From positions 1 through 46,938 of IMG/VR virus record IMGVR_UViG_3300019754_000113: a stretch of DNA of 46,938 nt. The stretch is one strand, 5' to 3'. The translations under genes were made by a program, and so were the position numbers. This document shows positions 41,449-46,938 of this stretch, in pieces. The stretch comes from a virus. The notes below the pieces were generated by a model. That model did not search any database. It was not told the origin of the DNA and saw only the letters and a list, made by a program, of their open reading frames with translations. The first letter of the stretch is position 1; the number at the start of each line of letters is the position of its first letter.

Positions 41449-42225
41449 CTAAGCCTTTATATTTATATTTTCTATCATTTTTAAAGCACCTTCTAAATCT
41501 ACATTTTTTAAATGATAATATGAAGATACACCAAACTCACTATTTATATAAGAGTATATAGCTCTTGTGATGCTTTGAAAGTTTGTATCTGTTCCATCAC
41601 ATAAAACTTTTGCTCTATTGTTTATATATTCTCTTATAAGGTCTATACTTTTTGGATGAAGTCCATCTTGTGTTTCTCTTATCTTTATTGTTTGGTCTGC
41701 ACACATATTTAATCCACCATTTATAATAACAACATCTCTTTTTATAGTTTTCAAATCTTGCTGCATATTTGCAAAACCTGCTAACATCTGATGTAAGCCT
41801 TTATTCATTTCAGTTATATTTGAAATAAGCTCTTGATTTGATTGAACTATTTGTTGATTTACTTTTGCCATTTCTACAATAGCAGGAAGTATATCGTTTT
41901 GTTGTGTTTGAACTTGAGTTAGTTTCTTTTCTGCTTCAATAAAATACTTTCTAACTTCTTTACCTTTTTCAGTTCTTGAAGCCATAGCTATATGTTTTGC
42001 CATGTCTAGTGTCAATACATATTCTTTTAAAGTTTGACGATTAACTTTTTGGGTAAACGTCACATAATCTGTATTTTCCTCTAACCCCAAACTTTCAATT
42101 TGATGTTTAATCCAATTCCCAAATTGTTTTTTGATACCAAGATTAGTCCAAAGTTCTCTACTGTTCACAGAATTTGTAGTTTCTGCACCAATCATTTCTT
42201 TTTTTATTTCAATTACCATTGACAT
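41449..42225 (-). CDS. AntA/ORF6C-type phage antirepressor
   Basis: A 258-residue protein. The N-terminal 100 residues match the AntA/AntB antirepressor domain (NSRELWTNLGIKKQFGNWIK, EYVLTLDMAKHIAMASRTEK, GKEVRKYFIEAEKKL). A coiled coil follows (NQELISNITEMNKGLHQMLA) and the C-terminal 90 residues fit an ORF6C-like domain (SIDLIREYINNRAKVLCD, YHLKNVDLEGALKMI). Antirepressors relieve CI-type repression; the target is presumably the repressor at 9563. It is expressed divergently from the regulator at 42377. Confidence 0.88.
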   Translation of the reverse strand: MSMVIEIKKEMIGAETTNSVNSRELWTNLGIKKQFGNWIKHQIESLGLEENTDYVTFTQKVNRQTLKEYVLTLDMAKHIAMASRTEKGKEVRKYFIEAEKKLTQVQTQQNDILPAIVEMAKVNQQIVQSNQELISNITEMNKGLHQMLAGFANMQQDLKTIKRDVVIINGGLNMCADQTIKIRETQDGLHPKSIDLIREYINNRAKVLCDGTDTNFQSITRAIYSYINSEFGVSSYYHLKNVDLEGALKMIENINIKA

Positions 42226-42253
42226 TTCAATCCTTTCTATTAAGTATTTGTTA

Positions 42254-42361
42254 TTTAACTTTTTAACTAAAGAAGTATTACATGTTAAACCTTAATCCAA
42301 TATAAAGAGAAGTATTACATATTAAACTTTTTTATACAATATTGTTAAATATGTAATATTT
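42254..42361. promoter_or_regulatory. Operator-like repeats between antirepressor and regulator
   Basis: TTAACTTTTTAACTAA (42255-42270, also at 8359-8374) is followed by GTATTACATGTTAAAC (42275-42290) and GTATTACATATTAAAC (42312-42327) in direct orientation, and a diverged inverted copy at 42344-42359 that overlaps the promoter spacer. They are probable binding sites for the adjacent regulator. Confidence 0.65.
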
Positions 42362-42370
42362 TGATAGAAT
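42342..42370 (+). promoter_or_regulatory. Promoter of the 70-residue regulator, likely leaderless
   Basis: TTGTTA (42342-42347), 17-base spacer, extended -10 TGATAGAAT (42362-42370). The expected start is at 42377, the A of the ATG, so the mRNA would be leaderless; no ribosome site is visible. Confidence 0.65.
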
Positions 42371-42376
42371 ATATTT

Positions 42377-42589
42377 ATGATTAAAAATATAATATATAAA
42401 GACATAGCAAAGTATGTAAATAAATCAGAACAATCCATAAAAGGATACAAAGTCAATAATCCTGAATTGCTTGAGATTTTAAAACTTGGTTCATTTTGTA
42501 AGAAAAATGATTTAGATATAGAAAAGATTAAAAAGCTAATAGAAGTAAAACAAATGTTTTCTACTGAAAAACAAAAAGATGAATTTTAA
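42377..42589 (+). CDS. Small putative DNA-binding regulator (paralogue of 8498)
   Basis: A 70-residue protein with a likely helix-turn-helix (YKDIAKYVNKSEQSIKGYK) and a charged C-terminal helix (LDIEKIKKLIEVKQMF). The second half aligns with the 64-residue protein at 8498, and both have similar promoters and operators. It is probably translated from a leaderless mRNA, as lambda cI is from PRM. I infer a regulator of the divergent antirepressor and of itself. Part of its 3' end is duplicated at 42946-42992. Confidence 0.65.
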   Translation: MIKNIIYKDIAKYVNKSEQSIKGYKVNNPELLEILKLGSFCKKNDLDIEKIKKLIEVKQMFSTEKQKDEF

Positions 42590-42683
42590 ATATTTAACAG
42601 AAAGGTTTAAAGCTTCTTTTGTTATAACTTTAATAGTTATTATAATTTATAACTTATATCAATTTACTAAAGGACTTTTATGA
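42579..42683 (+). CDS. Small membrane protein (34 residues)
   Basis: A 34-codon ORF starting MNFKYLTERFKASF with one hydrophobic helix (FVITLIVIIIYNLY). It overlaps the end of the regulator gene by 11 bases and its stop overlaps the next ATG (ATGA), so it is coupled on both sides. It may act with the lipoprotein in superinfection exclusion. No family recognised. Confidence 0.5.
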   Translation: MNFKYLTERFKASFVITLIVIIIYNLYQFTKGLL

Positions 42684-42886
42684 AATACTTGATTTTAGTT
42701 ATATTTGCTCTTTTGTTTTTAGGATGCGATAAAAAAGAAACATGGGGATTATACAAATATCCAGATGAAAGACTTGTACACTTTGAACACTTTATAGATA
42801 ATAGAGGTAAGTGTTGGGAATATGCTAAATTTTTAAATGATAAATATACAAGTGGAAATACTGTAATTAGATGTTATGAAGAATAA
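42680..42886 (+). CDS. Small lipoprotein, possible superinfection exclusion
   Basis: A 68-residue protein with a signal and lipobox (LLFLGC, Cys at residue 16). The mature part contains two more Cys (RGKCWEYAKF, VIRCYEE) that could form a disulphide. Lysogeny-expressed small lipoproteins often block receptors against related phages, and it lies in the same transcript as the regulator, so expression from the prophage is plausible. This is inference from type and position. Confidence 0.65.
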   Translation: MKYLILVIFALLFLGCDKKETWGLYKYPDERLVHFEHFIDNRGKCWEYAKFLNDKYTSGNTVIRCYEE

Positions 42887-42894
42887 AACCGTAA

Positions 42895-42992
42895 CTTTCC
42901 CAATTGCAGCGATAATAATACTTTTGATATTTATCTTATTAAAATAAAAAAGCTAATAGAAGTAAAACAAATGTTTTCTAAAGAAGATAAAA
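42895..42992 (+). pseudogene. Duplicated 3'-end fragments of two neighbouring genes
   Basis: 42895-42947 closely repeats 43243-43296, the end of the 97-residue membrane protein gene (FPIAAIIILLIL). 42946-42992 repeats 42530-42564 and beyond, the end of the 70-residue regulator gene (KKLIEVKQMFS). Only the tails are present, so this is debris from a duplication or recombination of a regulator/membrane-protein pair. Confidence 0.75.
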
Positions 42993-43001
42993 AGGATTGA
43001 T

Positions 43002-43295
43002 ATGACAACAGAAGATATTTCAGCATTGATTGTTTGGGGAATACTTATTTTTAGTGTTGGATATACGATAAATGTTTTTTCTCAACCTAAAGCAGATAAA
43101 GATGGATATGCAAGAGTTGATATTCAAAAATATAAAGATGGTTCTGGAGATTTTTTTAGTGCATTGGGTTCATTTATAATAGGAACATTAAAAGTTATTG
43201 GAGCATTAATCTTAATTGGATTATTAATATGGCTAGTAGTAGCTTTTCCAATTGCAGCTATAATAATACTTTTGATATTAATATTACTAAAATAA
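43002..43295 (+). CDS. Membrane protein (97 residues)
   Basis: A 97-residue protein with helices near the N-terminus (ALIVWGILIFSVGYTINVF) and two at the C-terminus (ALGSFIIGTLKVIGALILIG, WLVVAFPIAAIIILLIL), separated by a charged loop (QPKADKDGYARVDIQKYKDG). It is behind AAAAAGGATTG. It may be part of an exclusion or lysogeny-conversion set with the neighbouring small membrane proteins; no family recognised. Confidence 0.6.
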   Translation: MTTEDISALIVWGILIFSVGYTINVFSQPKADKDGYARVDIQKYKDGSGDFFSALGSFIIGTLKVIGALILIGLLIWLVVAFPIAAIIILLILILLK

Positions 43296-43319
43296 ACAAC
43301 TCTCTTAATAGAGAGTTGT
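43296..43319 (-). terminator. Hairpin after micro-ORF A
   Basis: Nine-bp stem ACAACTCTC/GAGAGTTGT with a 6-base loop, followed on the minus strand by TTTATTTTA. A second hairpin CTTAGAA/TTCTAAG (43325-43345) lies just upstream on that strand. Confidence 0.6.
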
Positions 43320-43355
43320 AAATCTTAGAATTGGTAGTTCTAAGAAAGATAAATT

Positions 43356-43448
43356 TTATTTTATTGCAAATAATTTCTTAAACATACAGATTATTAAATC
43401 TATAAGTTTAGGACTAATTGCAACAATAATTGCTTCAAATAGAGTCAT
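43356..43448 (-). CDS. Micro-ORF A: 30-residue membrane peptide
   Basis: A 30-codon ORF with a clear ribosome site AAAGAGGAG. The peptide has a hydrophobic N-terminus with a central Pro (MTLFEAIIVAISPKLIDLII) and a basic end (CMFKKLFAIK), a pattern like Fst/Ldr-type type I toxins. It lies downstream of small RNA A and its terminator and upstream of two hairpins. It parallels micro-ORF B. Confidence 0.55.
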   Translation of the reverse strand: MTLFEAIIVAISPKLIDLIICMFKKLFAIK

Positions 43449-43502
43449 TAGAACTCCTCTTTGTAATACTACCCCGTACCCAAGACACACTTTATGCAAC
43501 CC

Positions 43503-43620
43503 AAAAAAAAAGCCCAAACTAATTAAAGTTTGAGCTTGTACTACAAAGAGTATTTGAAGCTAATTTATCTTGATTGCTTTAAGTCATCTACCAAATGACT
43601 GTTTCCACCTTGTTTAAGGT
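43503..43620 (-). ncRNA. Small RNA A (about 118 nt)
   Basis: Extended -10 TGATATAAT (43635-43627, minus). The RNA has hairpin CCTTAAACAAGG, GGAAACAGTC, hairpin GTCAT-n-ATGAC followed by TTAAA, and a terminator GCTCAAACT-n-AGTTTGGGC with nine U residues (43535-43503). Promoter, AACCTT stem, AAACAGTC and TTAAA are shared with small RNA B, while the stem bases differ but stay paired. After the terminator both loci share GGGTTGC and then a micro-ORF. Confidence 0.65.
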
Positions 43621-43642
43621 TACGAAATTATATCATAAAAAA

Positions 43643-45154
43643 CTAAATCCTCCAACCCTTACCAACTTTTTGTCTTGGTGTAACTCTTTGTTTCTTAGGT
43701 TTATCTTTTTTACCTGCTCTTATATCTGGGTTTGTTACTGCAATTGCAAGACATTCCATACAATCATCTTTTGGACTATCTTTTGCAGGATCAAAACTTT
43801 TAAGTTCTCTTTTTAGTTGGTCCAATCCGTTTGCAGTTCTTTTGAATTTTATTTGACCTGTTAAGAAATATGGTTCACAACATTCTATAATATGGTTTTT
43901 ACTAGCACCCTCTTTTTTAGCACTTAGTTTATATATTCTATTTTTTAAAGTTTCTTGTCCTTTTGATTTTAATAATGTATTTATCTTGATTATTGCATTA
44001 TGAAGTTGTTGAATAACTAAGTGTCCACCACCTGCAAGTTCTATCCATACAGGAGCATTTTTATATTTAATCATAGCATCAAGTATTCTATTTATAAAAT
44101 CATCAAATCCCCAGATTCCATAAAACACATCATGAACTATAAATAGTTCCATATCATCTTGTTTTGAAATACCAATTGGTACGATTGCTCTATTATCTGC
44201 AGTTTTTTTTGTACTCATAGCAGAATCTACTATGATATGTATTCTTTCATCTTTTGGTATATCAAACTCACCAATATACGAAAACATTTCTTCTTTATAA
44301 AAATCACCATCTATAGTTTCAGGTTCTTGCTGATACTGTGCAGAAAATGAAGATGCTAGTTCTGTTTTCTTTTTTTCAATAGCAGCAATATCTTCATAAA
44401 CTTCATATAGTGGTTCGTTTGCTTCTCTTTGATATTTAAACTTTCCTATTTCATAAACAATAGGTCTTGACTCTAAGGCTTTTAAATTTAGATGGAAAAA
44501 TCCTAACTCTTTTAAATATCCTGCAAGGTCCTTTGGATTTAATCGCTGCATAATACAACCAATAAAATCTTTCCTTCTTGATGCAAGAGAATCAGTATAA
44601 AAACTAATAGATGTGTTAATTGCAGCTAAAGAGTTTCTTTCACTAGCTTTGATTGGATCATCTATAAATATTCCACCACCAGGAGCATGTTTACCTGTAA
44701 CAACACCACCTGTACCTGTTGCAAAAACACCACCACCTTTTGTAGTTTTCCATTCAGTTTCTTTATCTTTTGTATTTGATACGACTGTATCTTGAAAAAT
44801 ATTTTGATATGCAGGATGCTTTATAATAGTTCTAGCTTCACCCGATACTTCACCCGATAAATCTGAACCATAAGAAGTATAGATATATTTTGATTGTGGC
44901 TTAACACCTAATCGCCAAGTAATAGCAGAAGTAGTCATCATAGTTTTTCCATAAGAAGGTGGAATAGTAATAAGAAAATCAGTAATATTTCCTTCAAAAA
45001 CTTGATGATATAATTCTGCTATATATCCATGAAACCAAGCTTCCAAGAAAGGTTTTTCATATACGTTTTCTATTACATACCTTGTATATTCAAGAATTGA
45101 CTTTTTAGCCAATTCTCTTCTTATAAGCTCTTTTTGGATTTCATATTTATTCAT
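43643..45154 (-). CDS. Large terminase subunit
   Basis: A 503-residue packaging motor. The ATPase has a Walker A variant PPSYGKT (about 64-70), Walker B GIFIDDP (about 160) and the coupling region after it. The C-terminal nuclease domain has Asp in HIIVDSAMS (about 307) and acidic residues DDCMECLAI (about 469), followed by a basic tail. It pairs with a small subunit to cut and package concatemers. On the opposite strand from portal and capsid genes. It is probably coupled to the 70-residue gene upstream (3-base gap). Confidence 0.92.
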   Translation of the reverse strand: MNKYEIQKELIRRELAKKSILEYTRYVIENVYEKPFLEAWFHGYIAELYHQVFEGNITDFLITIPPSYGKTMMTTSAITWRLGVKPQSKYIYTSYGSDLSGEVSGEARTIIKHPAYQNIFQDTVVSNTKDKETEWKTTKGGGVFATGTGGVVTGKHAPGGGIFIDDPIKASERNSLAAINTSISFYTDSLASRRKDFIGCIMQRLNPKDLAGYLKELGFFHLNLKALESRPIVYEIGKFKYQREANEPLYEVYEDIAAIEKKKTELASSFSAQYQQEPETIDGDFYKEEMFSYIGEFDIPKDERIHIIVDSAMSTKKTADNRAIVPIGISKQDDMELFIVHDVFYGIWGFDDFINRILDAMIKYKNAPVWIELAGGGHLVIQQLHNAIIKINTLLKSKGQETLKNRIYKLSAKKEGASKNHIIECCEPYFLTGQIKFKRTANGLDQLKRELKSFDPAKDSPKDDCMECLAIAVTNPDIRAGKKDKPKKQRVTPRQKVGKGWRI

Positions 45155-45157
45155 TGG

Positions 45158-45370
45158 TTATTTTTTTGCTAAACCAATACTTTCTTTATGTGCATTTGAT
45201 TCTTTAAGTGCTTCACTTATAGTTCCATTTTTTTCTTCTAAAACTTTGATAGCTTTGTTATATCTATCAGGCATATTTTTTAATGCGTAAAAATCTTCAA
45301 TAGTTCTTGCATCATCTTCTAATTGCCATTTATCTTCTTGGTTTGTTTCTACTGCTTTTGGTACTTCCAT
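45158..45370 (-). CDS. Hypothetical 70-residue protein before the large terminase
   Basis: A short acidic helical protein (DARTIEDFYALKNMPDRYNK, AIKVLEEKNGTISEALKES). It is directly upstream of the large terminase, where the small subunit is often encoded, but it is short and has no evident DNA-binding motif. It may be a packaging accessory. Shine-Dalgarno AAAAGGAAA. Confidence 0.5.
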   Translation of the reverse strand: MEVPKAVETNQEDKWQLEDDARTIEDFYALKNMPDRYNKAIKVLEEKNGTISEALKESNAHKESIGLAKK

Positions 45371-45402
45371 TTTTTAATTTCCTTTTTATTTTTTATAATT
45401 TT

Positions 45403-45771
45403 CTAAATTGATATAATCAAATAAACAAATAGTATATTGATTAAGTGGTGTGCCATTTGGTCTAGCCCTAAAGCCCACCAGAATTTTGGATTATCCATTT
45501 TCCATCTATTCCCTAAGTTTGGACTTGCTTTGATTCTGTCTACTATAAAATGTAATATTAAATCAGCAACTGCAAAGTATAAAGCATGCGTAAAACTAAA
45601 AGATACAAATACTAAAAAAGTACCTAATGCATGAACAGCAGAATGTGCAGCTAAAGGATAAAACCAATTGTTAGAATTTGCTTTTTGTAGCATGTACGCA
45701 TTTTGCAGAGGATAATCACAAATAAAATGTTTTATTTGCAGAAGAATTAATAGTAAAAATAATTCATTCAT
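45403..45771 (-). CDS. DUF3307 membrane protein
   Basis: A 122-residue polytopic membrane protein with the DUF3307 pattern: LQIKHFICDYPLQ at the start, HSAVHALGTFLV, then VADLILHFIVDRIK and DQMAHHLINILFV. The repeated His/Asp in the helices suggests metal binding. The function is unknown. Its start overlaps the scaffold stop (TAATG). Confidence 0.75.
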   Translation of the reverse strand: MNELFLLLILLQIKHFICDYPLQNAYMLQKANSNNWFYPLAAHSAVHALGTFLVFVSFSFTHALYFAVADLILHFIVDRIKASPNLGNRWKMDNPKFWWALGLDQMAHHLINILFVYLIISI

Positions 45772-46598
45772 TATAGTTTCCTAAATCCAACACTATTACG
45801 ATACTTTTCATCTGCTTTTTTGTTTTCAATTTCTTGTTTATCTTCAATTGAAGTTTTAGAAATATTTGAAGTATCTGGAATACCTGGATTATCTGATTTT
45901 TTAATATTTAGTGGATTTTTTGTTTTATATAAGTTGTACATTTTTTTAAGTGCATCTGGAAGATTTTCTTTTGTAGTACCTTCATCAAGTGCTTTTTGTT
46001 CTTTACCAGAAAGATCTTCTGTATAAAATCTTTGAAGTTCTACAAAGTTAAAATCTTTATAATCAGGATCTTTTAAAACAGTATCAATAGCTTTTGAAAT
46101 TGCGAGATTGTCCTGGATCACTTTTAATTCTTGTTTTTGTTTTGTAGTATCAACTTTTGAACTAGATAAAAACTCTTGTTTATGCTTATCAACAGCTTTG
46201 AAGTATTCAGTTTTATCATCATTGAAAACTAATTGCTTTTCATCTTCACTTAAAAGATTGTCAAGATTTTTGTAAAATTCTTCTTCATTTGGAGTATTTG
46301 CTTCTAGTGATTCAATAGTAGCTTCAAGTTTTGCACTTGCAGCAATTAGAGTATCGGTATCAAACTTACCACCTGTAGATTCTGCAGCACTTTCAAAGGT
46401 TTTTAGTTCATCATCTTTTTTAGGTTCTTCTTTTTTAGGATCTTCTTTAGATTCTTCTTTTTTTTCTAAGTTTGCTTCTACTTTAGATTCTTCTTCTGTA
46501 TCACCTTTAATAATTTCTTCATTATTAGAATTGTCTTTAACGTCTAAAGCTTCTTCACCTGTAGCGGAATTGTTTTGTGTTTCTGATGACACTTGCAT
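45771..46598 (-). CDS. Probable capsid scaffolding protein
   Basis: A 275-residue, strongly charged protein with a Glu/Lys-rich disordered first 70 residues, a helical middle (DTLIAASAKLEATIESLEAN, ISKAIDTVLKDPDYKDFNFV) and a C-terminal short region ending in RNSVGFRKL, basic as in podovirus scaffolds that contact the capsid. Composition and place beside the large terminase suggest scaffold; the capsid gene is, however, 14 kb away on the other strand. Ribosome site AGGAG. Confidence 0.55.
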   Translation of the reverse strand: MQVSSETQNNSATGEEALDVKDNSNNEEIIKGDTEEESKVEANLEKKEESKEDPKKEEPKKDDELKTFESAAESTGGKFDTDTLIAASAKLEATIESLEANTPNEEEFYKNLDNLLSEDEKQLVFNDDKTEYFKAVDKHKQEFLSSSKVDTTKQKQELKVIQDNLAISKAIDTVLKDPDYKDFNFVELQRFYTEDLSGKEQKALDEGTTKENLPDALKKMYNLYKTKNPLNIKKSDNPGIPDTSNISKTSIEDKQEIENKKADEKYRNSVGFRKL

Positions 46599-46719
46599 AT
46601 TGTTACTCCTGTATTTAATTAAAGAAGTAATTTACTATAGAAAAATCTTTGAAAGTGGTGTTCTTGGTCCACGATACTAGATGTTTTAAATTTGTTTTGT
46701 TTGATTGGTTTTTAGAGAT

Positions 46720-46741
46720 AGGGTATAAATAGGGTATAAAT
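46720..46741. repeat. Tandem 11-bp repeat AGGGTATAAAT
   Basis: Two perfect copies in the region upstream of the scaffold operon. TATAAAT could be a plus-strand -10, but no plus-strand gene follows. Role unknown. Confidence 0.6.
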
Positions 46742-46764
46742 CAAAAATATTATAATTTATAATA

Positions 46765-46801
46765 AATCCTATATGCACTACTGTATAGTAGATATAGGAT
46801 T
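46765..46801. terminator. Nested hairpin, probable terminator
   Basis: Outer stem AATCCTATAT/ATATAGGATT and inner palindrome CTACTGTATAGTAG. It is located just after the minus-strand ORF that ends at 46813, so it may end that transcript. Confidence 0.55.
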
Positions 46802-46812
46802 ATTTGGTTAAG

Positions 46813-46938
46813 TTAGTCTGTTGTGTTCATCATCCAAATTGAGAATACATCTAAATAATTCCAAAAAGATTTTTTTAAATCTTCTGGCATATCTAGAGGT
46901 TTTAAAATCATAATATAAGATTCTAACCAAACTCTTCG
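46813..46938 (-). CDS. Partial ORF open to the right edge
   Basis: Forty-one residues (RRVWLESYIMILKPLDMPED and further, ending NTTD) followed by TAA. It reads as a plausible protein end. If instead the molecule is circular, a second frame ending at 46808 gives a 43-codon ORF (MTKSLVRILYYDFKTSRY...) whose ATG overlaps the stop of the gene at position 1, with GGAGGG nine bases upstream. Only one of the two can be right. Confidence 0.35.
   Translation of the reverse strand, partial: RRVWLESYIMILKPLDMPEDLKKSFWNYLDVFSIWMMNTTD

Noticed and set aside
43595-43816. Plus-strand Cys/Phe-rich ORF covering small RNA A and the end of the large terminase
   Set aside because: It is antisense to the terminase C-terminus and to the promoter of small RNA A, and has no ribosome site.
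1-46938. tRNA or rRNA genes
   Set aside because: I saw no cloverleaf with a plausible anticodon or TTC-containing T arm, and no rRNA-like GC-rich stretch.

Overview
This window looks like a complete or near-complete genome of a temperate tailed phage that is probably maintained as a plasmid (a phage-plasmid). It is very AT-rich. Its proteins are rich in Lys, Asn and Ile, and its promoters often consist of an extended -10 (TGATATAAT) with little or no -35. This points to a Campylobacterota host such as Arcobacter/Aliarcobacter; the host is an inference. The virion genes (P22/T7-type portal, gp4-like adaptor, large internal virion proteins, no clear long-tail tape measure) fit a podovirus-like particle.

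Layout. (1) 1-8.1 kb, minus strand: a plasmid-like accessory operon with many small genes, a J-domain protein, a DUF3560 protein, a minimal Xer-type recombinase, DNA-binding proteins, an HNH-AP2 homing endonuclease, ParA, ParB and zinc-ribbon proteins. Five identical 18-bp palindromes (candidate parS) and 13 co-oriented GTCGTG hexamers lie in or beside it. (2) 8.1-10.56 kb: control region with a small regulator and operator-like repeats, a 770-bp non-coding stretch, a micro-ORF, a LexA/CI-type repressor, a consensus promoter, and a leader with two tandem 56-bp repeated hairpins. (3) 10.5-20.8 kb, plus strand: a lambda-O-like initiator with iterons and an AT-rich block inside the gene, two PP-loop ATPases, DnaB-type helicase, a DUF736-like protein, class I ribonucleotide reductase (nrdA, nrdB) and dUTPase. 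(4) 20.8-30.6 kb, plus: LydA-type holin, Rz/Rz1 spanins, amidase endolysin, tail fibre/receptor-binding proteins and other virion proteins. (5) 30.7-40.7 kb, plus: major capsid protein, adaptor, portal, internal virion proteins and a probable small terminase. An identical 34-bp element precedes blocks 4 and 5. (6) 40.7-43.6 kb: a regulatory island with an AntA/ORF6C antirepressor, a paralogue of the 8.5-kb regulator, small membrane proteins, and three related small-RNA units, two followed by micro-ORFs. (7) 43.6-46.6 kb, minus: large terminase, DUF3307 protein and probable scaffold, unusually split from the other morphogenesis genes.

How it fits together. The repressor and the antirepressor should set lysogeny versus lysis. 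ParAB/parS and the recombinase should stabilise a low-copy episome. The iteron initiator and DnaB should drive theta replication, with the initiator apparently also controlled in its 250-nt leader by anti-Shine-Dalgarno hairpins and a six-codon leader peptide. Nucleotide-metabolism genes supply dNTPs in lytic growth, and the spanin, holin and amidase set lyses the cell. The most novel-looking items are the initiator leader, the small-RNA/micro-ORF units and the strand-locked GTCGTG motif. All functional calls come from reading the sequence; no searches were run.
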